Part shown: positions 52,699-61,867 of the stretch, one piece after another
Numbering within the stretch: the first letter of the stretch is position 1
Layout of the letters: every line of letters starts with the position of its first letter
Assembly: GCA_902630885.1 (NCBI GenBank)
Contig: CACOWI010000006.1
Coordinates: forward strand, 28,005 to 92,004
DNA: 64,000 bases
Direction of reading: 5' to 3'
DNA from: an uncultured SAR86 cluster bacterium
GTDB lineage: Bacteria; Pseudomonadota; Gammaproteobacteria; Magnimaribacterales; D2472
Translations under genes and position numbers: made by a program
Notes under the pieces: model-generated
What the model was told of the DNA's origin: nothing
Database searches by the model: none
What the model saw: the letters and a program-made list of their open reading frames with translations, nothing else

Positions 52699-55272
52699 AT
52701 GAAGACTAATGAAATAAGACAATCTTTCTTAGATTTTTTTAATTCAAAAAATCACAAAATTGTTAATTCCAGTTCGTTAGTTCCAAATAACGACGAGACA
52801 CTGTTATTTACAAATGCCGGAATGGTCCAATTTAAAGATATATTCCTAGGCACTGATATAAGAGACTATAAAAGAGCTGCAACATCGCAAAGATGTATTA
52901 GAGCGGGTGGAAAGCACAATGACTTGGAGAATGTTGGATACACATTAAGGCATCATACTTTTTTTGAAATGTTAGGTAATTTTAGTTTTGGTGATTATTT
53001 TAAAGAAGATGCGATAAGTTTTGCATGGGAATTTCTAACTGAGGTGCTGAAATTAGATAAAGATAAACTTTGGATAACTGTATATAAAAACGACGATGAG
53101 GCTGAAGAGATTTGGAAAAATAAAATAGGTATTGATCCAAAAAGAATTGCAAGACTGGGGGATGAGGATAACTTTTGGTCAATGGGTGATACAGGTCCTT
53201 GTGGACCATGTTCAGAGATATTTTATGATCACGGAGATCATATTGAAGGAACACCACCTGGAGCAAAAGGTGACGAGGGAGATAGATTTATTGAGATATG
53301 GAATCTTGTTTTTATGCAGTTCAATAAAGATGAAAGTGGAAAAATGAAGCCTCTTCCAAAACCATCTGTTGATACAGGTATGGGCTTAGAAAGAATTGCT
53401 GCAGTTCTTCAAGGAGTTAACTCAAATTATGAAACAGATGTTTTTAAAGATTTAATTCTTGCATCCGAAAATCTTCTAGGAAATAAAAACAGCACATCTC
53501 ATAAGGTTATTTCTGATCATATTAGATCTAGCGCTTTCCTAATTCTTGATGGAGTTATTCCAGAAAAAGAAGGCCGAGGCTATGTTTTAAGAAGAATTAT
53601 GAGAAGGGGCATTCGTCATGGATATAAGATTGGAGCAAAAGAGCCATTTATGCACTTTTTAGTTAAAGATTTAGTAAAACTAATGAGCTCAGCTTATCCC
53701 GATTTAAAAACCAAACAAAAAGAGATAGTTAACATTATAAAAAATGAAGAAATTAAATTTTTTGAAACTCTAGAAGTGGGTATTCAGATTCTTGATGAAG
53801 CAATGTCAGAAATGAAAGGCAAGGTTTTGTCAGGCGATGTTGTTTTTAAACTTCATGATACATTTGGCTTTCCATTCGATTTAACTGCTGACATTGCTAG
53901 AGAGCGAGATATCACAATCGATGAAGAAAGATTTAATGAATGTATGGATCTTCAGAAAAAGACATCAAAAGCTTCTAGTAGTTTTATTTCATCTCTTCCT
54001 GCAGCTTCCGGAATTGAGGCAACACATTTTTTAGGTTATGAAAAATTAGAATCAGAATCTAAGGTAGTCGTAATCTGGAAAAACCAGGAAAGAGTCAATC
54101 AAGTAAAAGGTGGTGAAGAGATTTTTCTGGCATGTGATCAAACACCATTTTACGCAGAAGCTGGTGGACAAGTGGGTGATAAGGGTCAATTTGTATCTGA
54201 ATCAGCTGCTGGTAATATTTTAGATTGTAAAAGACAAGGCAAAGTATTTATTCATAAAATAAAACTAAAAAAAGGTACAATTAAAACTGACGATGTTATA
54301 AAAATGAGTGTTGAAAAAGAAAAAAGATCTGCAATCGCAATTCATCATTCCTCAACTCACCTAGTTCATGCTGCACTGAGAGAGGTTTTGGGAGATCACG
54401 TCCAACAAAAAGGATCTTTGGTTGATGAGAATAAACTCAGATTTGATTTCTCTCATTCAAAACCTTTAACAAATGACGAAATATCTCAAATTGAAGAGAT
54501 TGTTAATAGAGAAATTCTAAAAAATCTAGAAGTAGAAACTAAACTAATGAAACTAGAAGATGCATTGAATTCCGGTGCTATGGCTCTCTTCGGAGAAAAA
54601 TATGACGATGATGTCAGAGTTCTAACAATGGGTGAAAATTCCTATTCAGTAGAACTTTGCGGCGGTACACATGTTTCTAGGACTGGAGACATAGGCCTTT
54701 TTGCCATTACTAATCAATCAAGCGTTGCTTCTGGAATAAGAAGAATAGAAGCATTAGGTGGAAAAAAATCAGTTGAATATATTAACAAAATTCGTGAAGT
54801 TCAATCATCTATTCAAAATACTCTTAATGTTTCTGTTGATGAAATGCATGAAAAAATTAAGTCATTAATTGATGAGAATAAGAACCTTAAAAAGAATTCA
54901 AGTAACAAATCTGTTCAAAAAATTGTGTCCTCAGAGGTTCATGAATTTGACGATTGGAAATTAATAATTGATGAGGTTCAAATTGAAGATGCGAAAGGTC
55001 TTAGAGAAATTGTAGATCAGCATAAAAGTACTAATGAAAAGGTCTGCGCAATAGCATATTCATTGAATGATAATAAAATTGCATTAGTTTGTGGCGTTAC
55101 AAAAAATTTAATTGATAAACTCTCAGCCAACGATGTTGTTTCTGAGTTAGCTAATCAAATAAATGGAAAGGGGGGAGGTCGCCCGGACTTTGCACAAGGA
55201 GCTGGTGAATCCAAAAAAGCTAAAGAATTCGTGACATCTATTCCAAATTCAGTAAAATCCCTCGCAAAATAA
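52699..55272 (+). CDS. alaS: Alanyl-tRNA synthetase
   Basis: MKTNEIRQSFLDFFNSKNHKIVNSSSLVP; RCIRAGGKHNDLENVG; SSTHLVHAALREVLGDHVQQKGS; VELCGGTHV. Confidence 0.97.
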   Translation: MKTNEIRQSFLDFFNSKNHKIVNSSSLVPNNDETLLFTNAGMVQFKDIFLGTDIRDYKRAATSQRCIRAGGKHNDLENVGYTLRHHTFFEMLGNFSFGDYFKEDAISFAWEFLTEVLKLDKDKLWITVYKNDDEAEEIWKNKIGIDPKRIARLGDEDNFWSMGDTGPCGPCSEIFYDHGDHIEGTPPGAKGDEGDRFIEIWNLVFMQFNKDESGKMKPLPKPSVDTGMGLERIAAVLQGVNSNYETDVFKDLILASENLLGNKNSTSHKVISDHIRSSAFLILDGVIPEKEGRGYVLRRIMRRGIRHGYKIGAKEPFMHFLVKDLVKLMSSAYPDLKTKQKEIVNIIKNEEIKFFETLEVGIQILDEAMSEMKGKVLSGDVVFKLHDTFGFPFDLTADIARERDITIDEERFNECMDLQKKTSKASSSFISSLPAASGIEATHFLGYEKLESESKVVVIWKNQERVNQVKGGEEIFLACDQTPFYAEAGGQVGDKGQFVSESAAGNILDCKRQGKVFIHKIKLKKGTIKTDDVIKMSVEKEKRSAIAIHHSSTHLVHAALREVLGDHVQQKGSLVDENKLRFDFSHSKPLTNDEISQIEEIVNREILKNLEVETKLMKLEDALNSGAMALFGEKYDDDVRVLTMGENSYSVELCGGTHVSRTGDIGLFAITNQSSVASGIRRIEALGGKKSVEYINKIREVQSSIQNTLNVSVDEMHEKIKSLIDENKNLKKNSSNKSVQKIVSSEVHEFDDWKLIIDEVQIEDAKGLREIVDQHKSTNEKVCAIAYSLNDNKIALVCGVTKNLIDKLSANDVVSELANQINGKGGGRPDFAQGAGESKKAKEFVTSIPNSVKSLAK

Positions 55273-55279
55273 TAAAACT

Positions 55280-56494
55280 ATGTCAGAAATCATTGTTCAA
55301 AAGTTTGGAGGCACCTCTGTTGGTTCAGTAGATAGAATTGAATCTGTTGCAGAGATTGTTAAAAATGCCTCTCTTTCAAATAGTGTGATTGTTGTTGTAT
55401 CAGCAATGAGTGGCGAGACAAATAAACTTATAAAGTTAGCAAATCATTTTGGAGATAATCCTGACAAAAGGGAATTTGATGCATTAGTTTCAACAGGTGA
55501 AACAATAAGTTCTGCTTTGCTTACAATGGCACTTCATTCAAAAGGAATTAAGGCTAGATCATTTTCAGCATCACAAATATCAATGAAAACTACTGATTCA
55601 TATTCAAAAGCTAAGATTTTGGACGTAGATGCTGAGAAAATATTAAAAGTTATCGAGGATGGAACTATTCCAATAATAACTGGTTTCCAAGGAATTACGG
55701 AAGGTGGTGATGTAACAACACTTGGACGAGGAGGGTCTGATACAACTGCAGTAGCAATCGCAGCTCAAGTCAACGCTTCAAGATGTGACATTTATACAGA
55801 TGTAGATGGTATATTTACAACTGATCCAAAGATAGTATCGAATGCAAAAAAATTAGATTCTATTACAATGGAGGAAATGCTTGAACTTGCTGGGCAAGGC
55901 GCAAAGGTAATACAAACAAGAGCTGTCGAGTTTGCTAATAAATATAATGTTCCAGTAAGAGTACTATCAAGCTTTAATGATGGAGAAGGCACACTAATTA
56001 ATTTAAAGGAACAAACTATGGAAAATGCTTTAGTTTCAGGCATTGCATTTCAAAAAGATCAAGTAAAGTTTACTTTGCACGGAGTTGGAGATATTCCAGG
56101 CACAGCATTCAAAATACTTGGTCCAATTAGTGATGCAGAAGTTGAGGTTGATGTAATTGTTCAAAATGTAAGTGTTGATGGAAAAACTGATTTTACTTTT
56201 ACAGTTGCAGCAGAGGATCAAGACACAGTTACCAAAGTAATTGAAGGTATAAAAAGTGAAGTTGAATTTAATGATTTAATGATTGATCCTGATATTGCAA
56301 AAGTATCAATAGTTGGTGTTGGCATGAGATCACAGGCTGGAGTTGCGAGTAAAGCATTTAAGGCCTTGTCTGAAAACGATGTAAATATCCAAATAATATG
56401 TACTTCTGAAATAAAAATAACAATGGTTATTGAAGAGAATTTAGTTGATAAGGCTGTTCAAGTTTTACACGAGGAATTTGAATTAGAAAAATAA
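55280..56494 (+). CDS. lysC: Aspartokinase
   Basis: VQKFGGTSVGSVDRIE; TLGRGGSDTTAVAIAA; duplicated ACT domains. Confidence 0.95.
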   Translation: MSEIIVQKFGGTSVGSVDRIESVAEIVKNASLSNSVIVVVSAMSGETNKLIKLANHFGDNPDKREFDALVSTGETISSALLTMALHSKGIKARSFSASQISMKTTDSYSKAKILDVDAEKILKVIEDGTIPIITGFQGITEGGDVTTLGRGGSDTTAVAIAAQVNASRCDIYTDVDGIFTTDPKIVSNAKKLDSITMEEMLELAGQGAKVIQTRAVEFANKYNVPVRVLSSFNDGEGTLINLKEQTMENALVSGIAFQKDQVKFTLHGVGDIPGTAFKILGPISDAEVEVDVIVQNVSVDGKTDFTFTVAAEDQDTVTKVIEGIKSEVEFNDLMIDPDIAKVSIVGVGMRSQAGVASKAFKALSENDVNIQIICTSEIKITMVIEENLVDKAVQVLHEEFELEK

Positions 56495-57829
56495 ATGTAC
56501 GATTTAATTTTAAAAAATTGCAAAATTATTAATGAAAATTCTAATTTTGAATCTGATATAGCAATTAAGAATCAAAGGATTGAACTTATCTCAAGTGATA
56601 TTAATTCTGAATCTAAAGAAATAATTGATATCAATGGAAGATACGTCATACCTGGACTAATTGATGATCAAGTGCATTTTAGAGAACCTGGTTTAACTCA
56701 CAAAGGAGATATAGCCTCAGAATCAAGGGCTGGTCTTGCTGGCGGTGTTACAAGTTTTTTTGAGATGCCAAATGTAAACCCAACAACAACTACCAATGAA
56801 AACTTAACTAAAAAGTTTGAATTAGCTAGCACAAGAGCGGTATCTAATTATTCATTTCACCTTGGAGCAAGTAATACAAATATCGAAGAAATAAAAAAAG
56901 TTGATATTCATCAGGCTTCTGCATTAAAAGTTTTTATGGGTGCATCATTTGGAGAAATGTTGGTCGATGATATCGATGCATTAGATGATATTTTTAATTA
57001 TTCTCCACTTATTGTCGTAACTCATTGCGAAGATCAGAAAAAGGTCAAAGAAAACGAAGAACTATTTTTTAATAAATATGGTGATAGTGTATCAGCTGAA
57101 CATCATCACTTAATTAGGGATGTCGACAGTTGTTATCTATCGAGTTCACTCGCAGTAGATTTAGCAAAAAAATATAATTCTGACCTTCATGTTTTTCATT
57201 TAACTACAGAAAAAGAGATGGAACTTTTTACTGCAGGCAAAATTGATGGAAAAAAAATCACAGCAGAAGTATGTGTTCATCACATGTATTTTAATGAATC
57301 AAGATATGCAGATTTAGGCAATCAAATAAAATGTAATCCCTCTATTAAATTTGAATCAGATAGATTGGCTCTGATTGACGCCTTGCTTAAAGATAAGATA
57401 GATATTATTGCAACTGATCATGCGCCTCATACATGGGAGGAAAAAAATCAAAGTTATTCAGATGCACCTGCAGGACTTCCACTTGTTCAACATGGCATGC
57501 AAATACTTATGGATTTTTATCATCAAGACATTCTTTCTCTAGAGACAATTGTTCAAAAAACTAGCCATAATGTTGCTAAAAGATTTCAAATCAAAGATAG
57601 AGGATATGTTAGAGAAGGTTATTATGCTGATTTAGCAATTCTAGATATAGATAACCCTTATACAGTATCCAAAGATAATATTTTATATAAATGTGGCTGG
57701 TCTCCATTTAATGGACATACATTTCAATCTTCAATTTTTATGACTATTGTTAATGGAAATGTTGCCTTCAAAGATGGCAAGGTTGAAGAAACGTTACCAA
57801 ATGGTATGCAAATAGAATTCGATAGATAA
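56495..57829 (+). CDS. pyrC: Dihydroorotase, class I type
   Basis: PGLIDDQVHFREPGLTHKGDIASESRAGLAGGVTSFFEMPNVNP; TDHAPHTWEEK. Confidence 0.88.
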   Translation: MYDLILKNCKIINENSNFESDIAIKNQRIELISSDINSESKEIIDINGRYVIPGLIDDQVHFREPGLTHKGDIASESRAGLAGGVTSFFEMPNVNPTTTTNENLTKKFELASTRAVSNYSFHLGASNTNIEEIKKVDIHQASALKVFMGASFGEMLVDDIDALDDIFNYSPLIVVTHCEDQKKVKENEELFFNKYGDSVSAEHHHLIRDVDSCYLSSSLAVDLAKKYNSDLHVFHLTTEKEMELFTAGKIDGKKITAEVCVHHMYFNESRYADLGNQIKCNPSIKFESDRLALIDALLKDKIDIIATDHAPHTWEEKNQSYSDAPAGLPLVQHGMQILMDFYHQDILSLETIVQKTSHNVAKRFQIKDRGYVREGYYADLAILDIDNPYTVSKDNILYKCGWSPFNGHTFQSSIFMTIVNGNVAFKDGKVEETLPNGMQIEFDR

Positions 57830-57883
57830 TATAGTTATCTTTATATTTTAAAGAGTTATAATCCCTCTTCTTAAATACAAATA

Positions 57884-57973
57884 GGAGAGTTGGCTGAGTG
57901 GTCGAAAGCGCCTCCCTGCTAAGGAGGTAACTGGGCAACTGGTTCGAGGGTTCGAATCCCTCACTCTCCGCCA
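57884..57973 (+). tRNA. tRNA-Ser (GCT)
   Basis: GGAGAGTTGGCTGAGTGGTCGAAAGCGCCTCCCTGCTAAGGAGGTAACTGG...GGTTCGAATCCCTCACTCTCCGCCA; long variable arm, encoded CCA. Confidence 0.97.
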
Positions 57974-57993
57974 GATATATGGTTTAATAAGCT

Positions 57994-58848
57994 ATGAGTA
58001 ATGAAGCAATAAAAAATTTTTTAGATGGATTTTCAGTTGAGGTGACTCCAAAAGCAGCATCTAAAATTGAAAATTTTGAAGACTATATTCCTTCAGGGAC
58101 ACTTGTATATATTGCACATATAGAAGGAACTCCGATTGAAGAAATGGTTGCAACAGCTAAGAAAATTAATGATCAAGGCTTTTGTGCAATGCCTCATTTT
58201 CCTGCAAGAATTATCAAAGATAAGAATGTGCTTGAAGACTGGATTTCAAGATATAAAAATGAAGCTAATGTTTCAAATGCACTTTTAATTGCTGGCGGTG
58301 CAAATAAACCATATGGAGAATATGATTCTTCAATTCAACTAATAGAATCCGAATTATTTGATAAATCAGGTTTTAATAATCTACATATTGCTGGACATCC
58401 TGAAGGTAGTATGGATATTGATCCTGATGGGTCAACAACTAATGTTGATCAAGCCCTGTCTTGGAAAAATGAATTTAGTAAGCGAACTGACGCTAGCATG
58501 GCAATTACAACACAGTTTAGTTTTGATGCAAATTCTGTAATTAGTTGGGCAAATAACATAAAAGAAGCCGGCATTGATATCCCTGTGCATATCGGTATAG
58601 CTGGCCCTGCAAAATTACAGACACTTCTAAGATATTCTATTGAATGTGGTGTTGGAGCTTCTATTAAAATAATACAGAAACGTGCAAAAGATTTAACTAA
58701 ATTGCTTTTGCCATACAAACCAACAAATATCATCAACGAATTAGCAACTTATAAAGCTGAGAACCCATCATTTAATATCGAAAAGGTTCATTTCTTTCCT
58801 CTAGGTGGAATCAAACAAGTATCAGATTTCGTTAAAGAAGCCTGTTAA
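57994..58848 (+). CDS. Methylenetetrahydrofolate reductase-like protein
   Basis: SVEVTPKAA..IPSGTLVYIAHIEG..AMPHFPARII..LLIAGG..GHPEGSMDID..TQFSFDA..IPVHIGIAGP TIM-barrel pattern of MetF superfamily; divergent. Confidence 0.65.
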   Translation: MSNEAIKNFLDGFSVEVTPKAASKIENFEDYIPSGTLVYIAHIEGTPIEEMVATAKKINDQGFCAMPHFPARIIKDKNVLEDWISRYKNEANVSNALLIAGGANKPYGEYDSSIQLIESELFDKSGFNNLHIAGHPEGSMDIDPDGSTTNVDQALSWKNEFSKRTDASMAITTQFSFDANSVISWANNIKEAGIDIPVHIGIAGPAKLQTLLRYSIECGVGASIKIIQKRAKDLTKLLLPYKPTNIINELATYKAENPSFNIEKVHFFPLGGIKQVSDFVKEAC

Positions 58849-58936
58849 TTATTTAAGTAATATTTACCTCATTGCTATATTTTTCTCACATTTTTCAATT
58901 AATATATACGTTCATTTAAATAATAAGGGAGATATT

Positions 58937-59374
58937 ATGGAAGAAATGATAATGCAAAGTGGAATGGTTGAGCTTGGACTTTGGGAAATTTTTGCTCAAT
59001 CAAGACAAGCAAATACTACTGTAATTTTAGCAACTGTGATTGGTGTCTGGATAGCAGCTAGATTCTCTAGTGTCGTAATGGATAAGGGACCTAACTTGTT
59101 AGCAAAAATTATTTGTACTTCAATTGCTGTAGGTGTTTTTCTAATTGCGTTCAACAATGGCTATTGGATCAGTGGAACAATGGAAGGACATGCTGCTGCA
59201 TTGGCTAATTTAGATATGCTGAACGGAGATGTAGACATTAGCGCTGGCTCTAAAGCATTTATAGAAAATAACGCATCAAATGGAAACATTATAGGTACTG
59301 TTGGTGCTTATTTATTTTATGTTGGAGGCTTATTGCTTGCAGTCTTACCTTTATGGATTAATCCAAACGACTAA
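58937..59374 (+). CDS. Hypothetical multi-TM membrane protein
   Basis: SD AAGGGAG before ATG 58937; hydrophobic helices; followed by its own terminator. Confidence 0.7.
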   Translation: MEEMIMQSGMVELGLWEIFAQSRQANTTVILATVIGVWIAARFSSVVMDKGPNLLAKIICTSIAVGVFLIAFNNGYWISGTMEGHAAALANLDMLNGDVDISAGSKAFIENNASNGNIIGTVGAYLFYVGGLLLAVLPLWINPND

Positions 59375-59392
59375 GCAATTTAGTATTTAATT

Positions 59393-59419
59393 AACGCCCA
59401 TCATTGAATGGGCGTTTTT
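59393..59419 (+). terminator. Rho-independent terminator (AACGCCCAT-cattga-ATGGGCGTT-TTTT)
   Basis: Perfect 9-bp stem, 6-nt loop and T-run; AAAA/TTTT flanks may make it bidirectional. Confidence 0.92.
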
Positions 59420-60355
59420 TTAAAACAATTCTGTTAACATGCATCGCGCGGAACCACCGCCGTATTTCTCAATAGTTGGTATATCAGAATGCACAATTTC
59501 TTTGTAGTATTTAAGAAGATGGTCAATTTGATTTTGATCCATCGCATTATAGGCTGCGCTTGAAATAATCAAAAATAAATCACCATTAGTATTTTTAGCC
59601 TCTATGCCATTGCCACAAAAGTTTAAAATTTGTTCACTTGTAAGTTCAATGACATCATGAAATCTATGGACTTTTTCTTTTACAAGCTCTCTAAATTCAG
59701 GCTTTATAACATCAAAACAAATCGCAATTATTTCAGTGCCAACATACATTAAGACATCTGTATGATAAATAGCTGAGCCAGTATGACTTTCAGTCTCAAA
59801 AACAACTAACTCATATTTATTTTCATCACACCATTTAATTAGTTGATTTTTATTAGTTCTTTCAGAAATTCCTGAATAAACACATCTGTTAACCCTATCG
59901 AAAACCATACTGCTTGTTGATTCAAGGAAAATATTTTCGTTTTCAAGAGATGACATATCATTTGTAAGTTCGTATGTTTTTTGGAGGTGTTCAACCATTT
60001 CTGGTTTTTTTTCGTTGCGTCTATTTGGAGCCATCATACTAAAGATTTGCATAGTTTTATCTTCAAATGTCATAAACCAATTAGGAAAAATATGATCTGG
60101 ACAATCTTTGCTTCCTTTAAGAAAAGTAACTTCAATTCCTCTTTTAGTAATTTCATTTTTAAGAGCATGAAATTCAGCTAATGCTTTGGCACTAATGTCT
60201 TCAGAATTTTCCATAGCGTGTTTCTCTTGATAATGATTTGATGATGCGGTTTGTTCGTTACAATTAAACGATTCAGGTTCTATCATGAAAAGATGCGAAG
60301 TTGATTGATTAGTCATTTGTTCCTTGCTGATAAATTCAATGCGGTTAAAATACAC
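59420..60355 (-). CDS. Amidinotransferase / arginine deiminase-related protein (CtlX-like)
   Basis: SHLFMIEPESFNCNEQTASSNHYQ; IFPNWFMTFED; HTGSAIYHTDVLMYVG; GGGSARCMLTELF catalytic Cys. Likely real start ATG 60316. Confidence 0.85.
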   Translation of the reverse strand: MYFNRIEFISKEQMTNQSTSHLFMIEPESFNCNEQTASSNHYQEKHAMENSEDISAKALAEFHALKNEITKRGIEVTFLKGSKDCPDHIFPNWFMTFEDKTMQIFSMMAPNRRNEKKPEMVEHLQKTYELTNDMSSLENENIFLESTSSMVFDRVNRCVYSGISERTNKNQLIKWCDENKYELVVFETESHTGSAIYHTDVLMYVGTEIIAICFDVIKPEFRELVKEKVHRFHDVIELTSEQILNFCGNGIEAKNTNGDLFLIISSAAYNAMDQNQIDHLLKYYKEIVHSDIPTIEKYGGGSARCMLTELF

Positions 60356-60357
60356 TC

Positions 60358-61593
60358 ATGCCAACAAGTTTACAAGACGAATATATTAAAAAAGAATCTT
60401 TATATGGTGCAAAAAACTATGCACCACTTTCAGTTGTTCTAAATAAAGGTGAGGGTGCATATCTTTGGGATGTTGATGGGAATAAGTATCTTGACATGGT
60501 TTCTGCGTATTCTGCTGTTAGTCATGGACATTCTCATCCGGAGCTGGTCAAGACAGTTCAAGATCAAGCAAATAAATTGGCTATAACCTCAAGAGCATTT
60601 TATACAGAACCTTTTGGAGATTTTTTGGAAGAGCTTACAAAGGTAACAGGGTTTGAAAATGTATTAACAATGAATACTGGAGCAGAGGCTGTTGAGACAG
60701 CCATAAAGGCTGCTAGAAGGTGGGGCTATTTCACAAAAGGCATCAAAGAAAATAAAGCTGAAATAATTGTGGCTGATGGAAATTTTCATGGAAGAACTAC
60801 CACTATAGTAGGTTTTTCATCTGAAGAATCTTATAAGAGTGGTTTTGGACCATTTAGTGATGGATTTGTAGAGGCTAAGTACTGCTGGTCGGAGTGCAGT
60901 GCTGATGAGTCAATTAAATCATTTGAAAGTAAAATCAATAAAAATACATGTGCAATACTAATCGAGCCCATTCAAGGTGAGGCTGGGATAAGAGTCCCTG
61001 AAGATGGCTGGTTAAAGAAAATAAGAGACTTATGTGATGATAATAACATTCTACTTATACTTGATGAAATTCAATCCGGACTTGGTCGAACAGGTAAATT
61101 ATTTGCTTATGAACATGAAAATATCAGACCTGATGGCTTAATTCTTGGAAAAGCACTGGGTGGAGCAATGCTTCCAATATCAGCTTTTTTAAGTTCCAAA
61201 GAGGTTATGGATCATTTTAATGCAGGCTCACATGGATCTACTTTTGGCGGCAATCCCTTAGCTACTAGAGTGGCAAGCAGAGCATTAAAACTTTTATACG
61301 AAGATAACTTGATAGAAAATAGCGCAACTCTGGGAGAATATTTCAAATCAAAATTAAAATCGATTGATAACAAAATTATTAAAGATGTAAGAGGTAAGGG
61401 TTTATGGTTGGGAATGGAGCTAAATGAATCAGAAGTAAATGCCAAAGATTTATGTTTAATGCTTTTAAATGAGGGACTTCTTTGTAAAGAAACTCATAAA
61501 ACAGTAATAAGATTTGCTCCACCTCTTATGATTTCAAAAGAGGATTTGGACTGGGCGATAAATAAAATAACAAAAGTCATCAGAGCCATTTAG
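60358..61593 (+). CDS. rocD: Ornithine--oxo-acid transaminase
   Basis: YGAKNYAPLSVVLNKGEGAYLWDVDGNKYLDMVSAYSAVSHGHSHP; ILDEIQSGLGRTGKLFAYEHENIRPDGLILGKALGGAMLP. Confidence 0.92.
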   Translation: MPTSLQDEYIKKESLYGAKNYAPLSVVLNKGEGAYLWDVDGNKYLDMVSAYSAVSHGHSHPELVKTVQDQANKLAITSRAFYTEPFGDFLEELTKVTGFENVLTMNTGAEAVETAIKAARRWGYFTKGIKENKAEIIVADGNFHGRTTTIVGFSSEESYKSGFGPFSDGFVEAKYCWSECSADESIKSFESKINKNTCAILIEPIQGEAGIRVPEDGWLKKIRDLCDDNNILLILDEIQSGLGRTGKLFAYEHENIRPDGLILGKALGGAMLPISAFLSSKEVMDHFNAGSHGSTFGGNPLATRVASRALKLLYEDNLIENSATLGEYFKSKLKSIDNKIIKDVRGKGLWLGMELNESEVNAKDLCLMLLNEGLLCKETHKTVIRFAPPLMISKEDLDWAINKITKVIRAI

Positions 61594-61863
61594 ATGAAAT
61601 CATTTACTCATTTTGAAAAGTTAGTTTTTGATGAAATCGATAAGATTCCATATGGTAAGACTAAATCATATAAGGAAATTGCTGATGCAATTGGTAAGCC
61701 AAAATCATATAGGGCTGTTGCTAATGCATGTGGAAAGAATCCAATTCCTATCATCAGGCCCTGTCATAGGGTCGTATGTTCCAACGGCAAGATTGGTGGA
61801 TATACCCCAATCGGTGGAATTCAACTTAAGTCAATGCTGCTTAAAATTGAGTCTATAAGTTAA
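61594..61863 (+). CDS. Minimal O6-alkylguanine-DNA alkyltransferase (MGMT) domain protein
   Basis: YGKTKSYKEIADAIGKPKSYRAVANACGKNPIPIIRPCHRVVCSNGKIGGY; active-site PCHRV retained. Confidence 0.87.
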   Translation: MKSFTHFEKLVFDEIDKIPYGKTKSYKEIADAIGKPKSYRAVANACGKNPIPIIRPCHRVVCSNGKIGGYTPIGGIQLKSMLLKIESIS

Positions 61864-61867
61864 TTAT

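Noticed and set aside
56036-56221. Short antisense ORFs in lysC (55792-56043, 56036-56221)
   Set aside because: Chance ORFs opposite a conserved gene.
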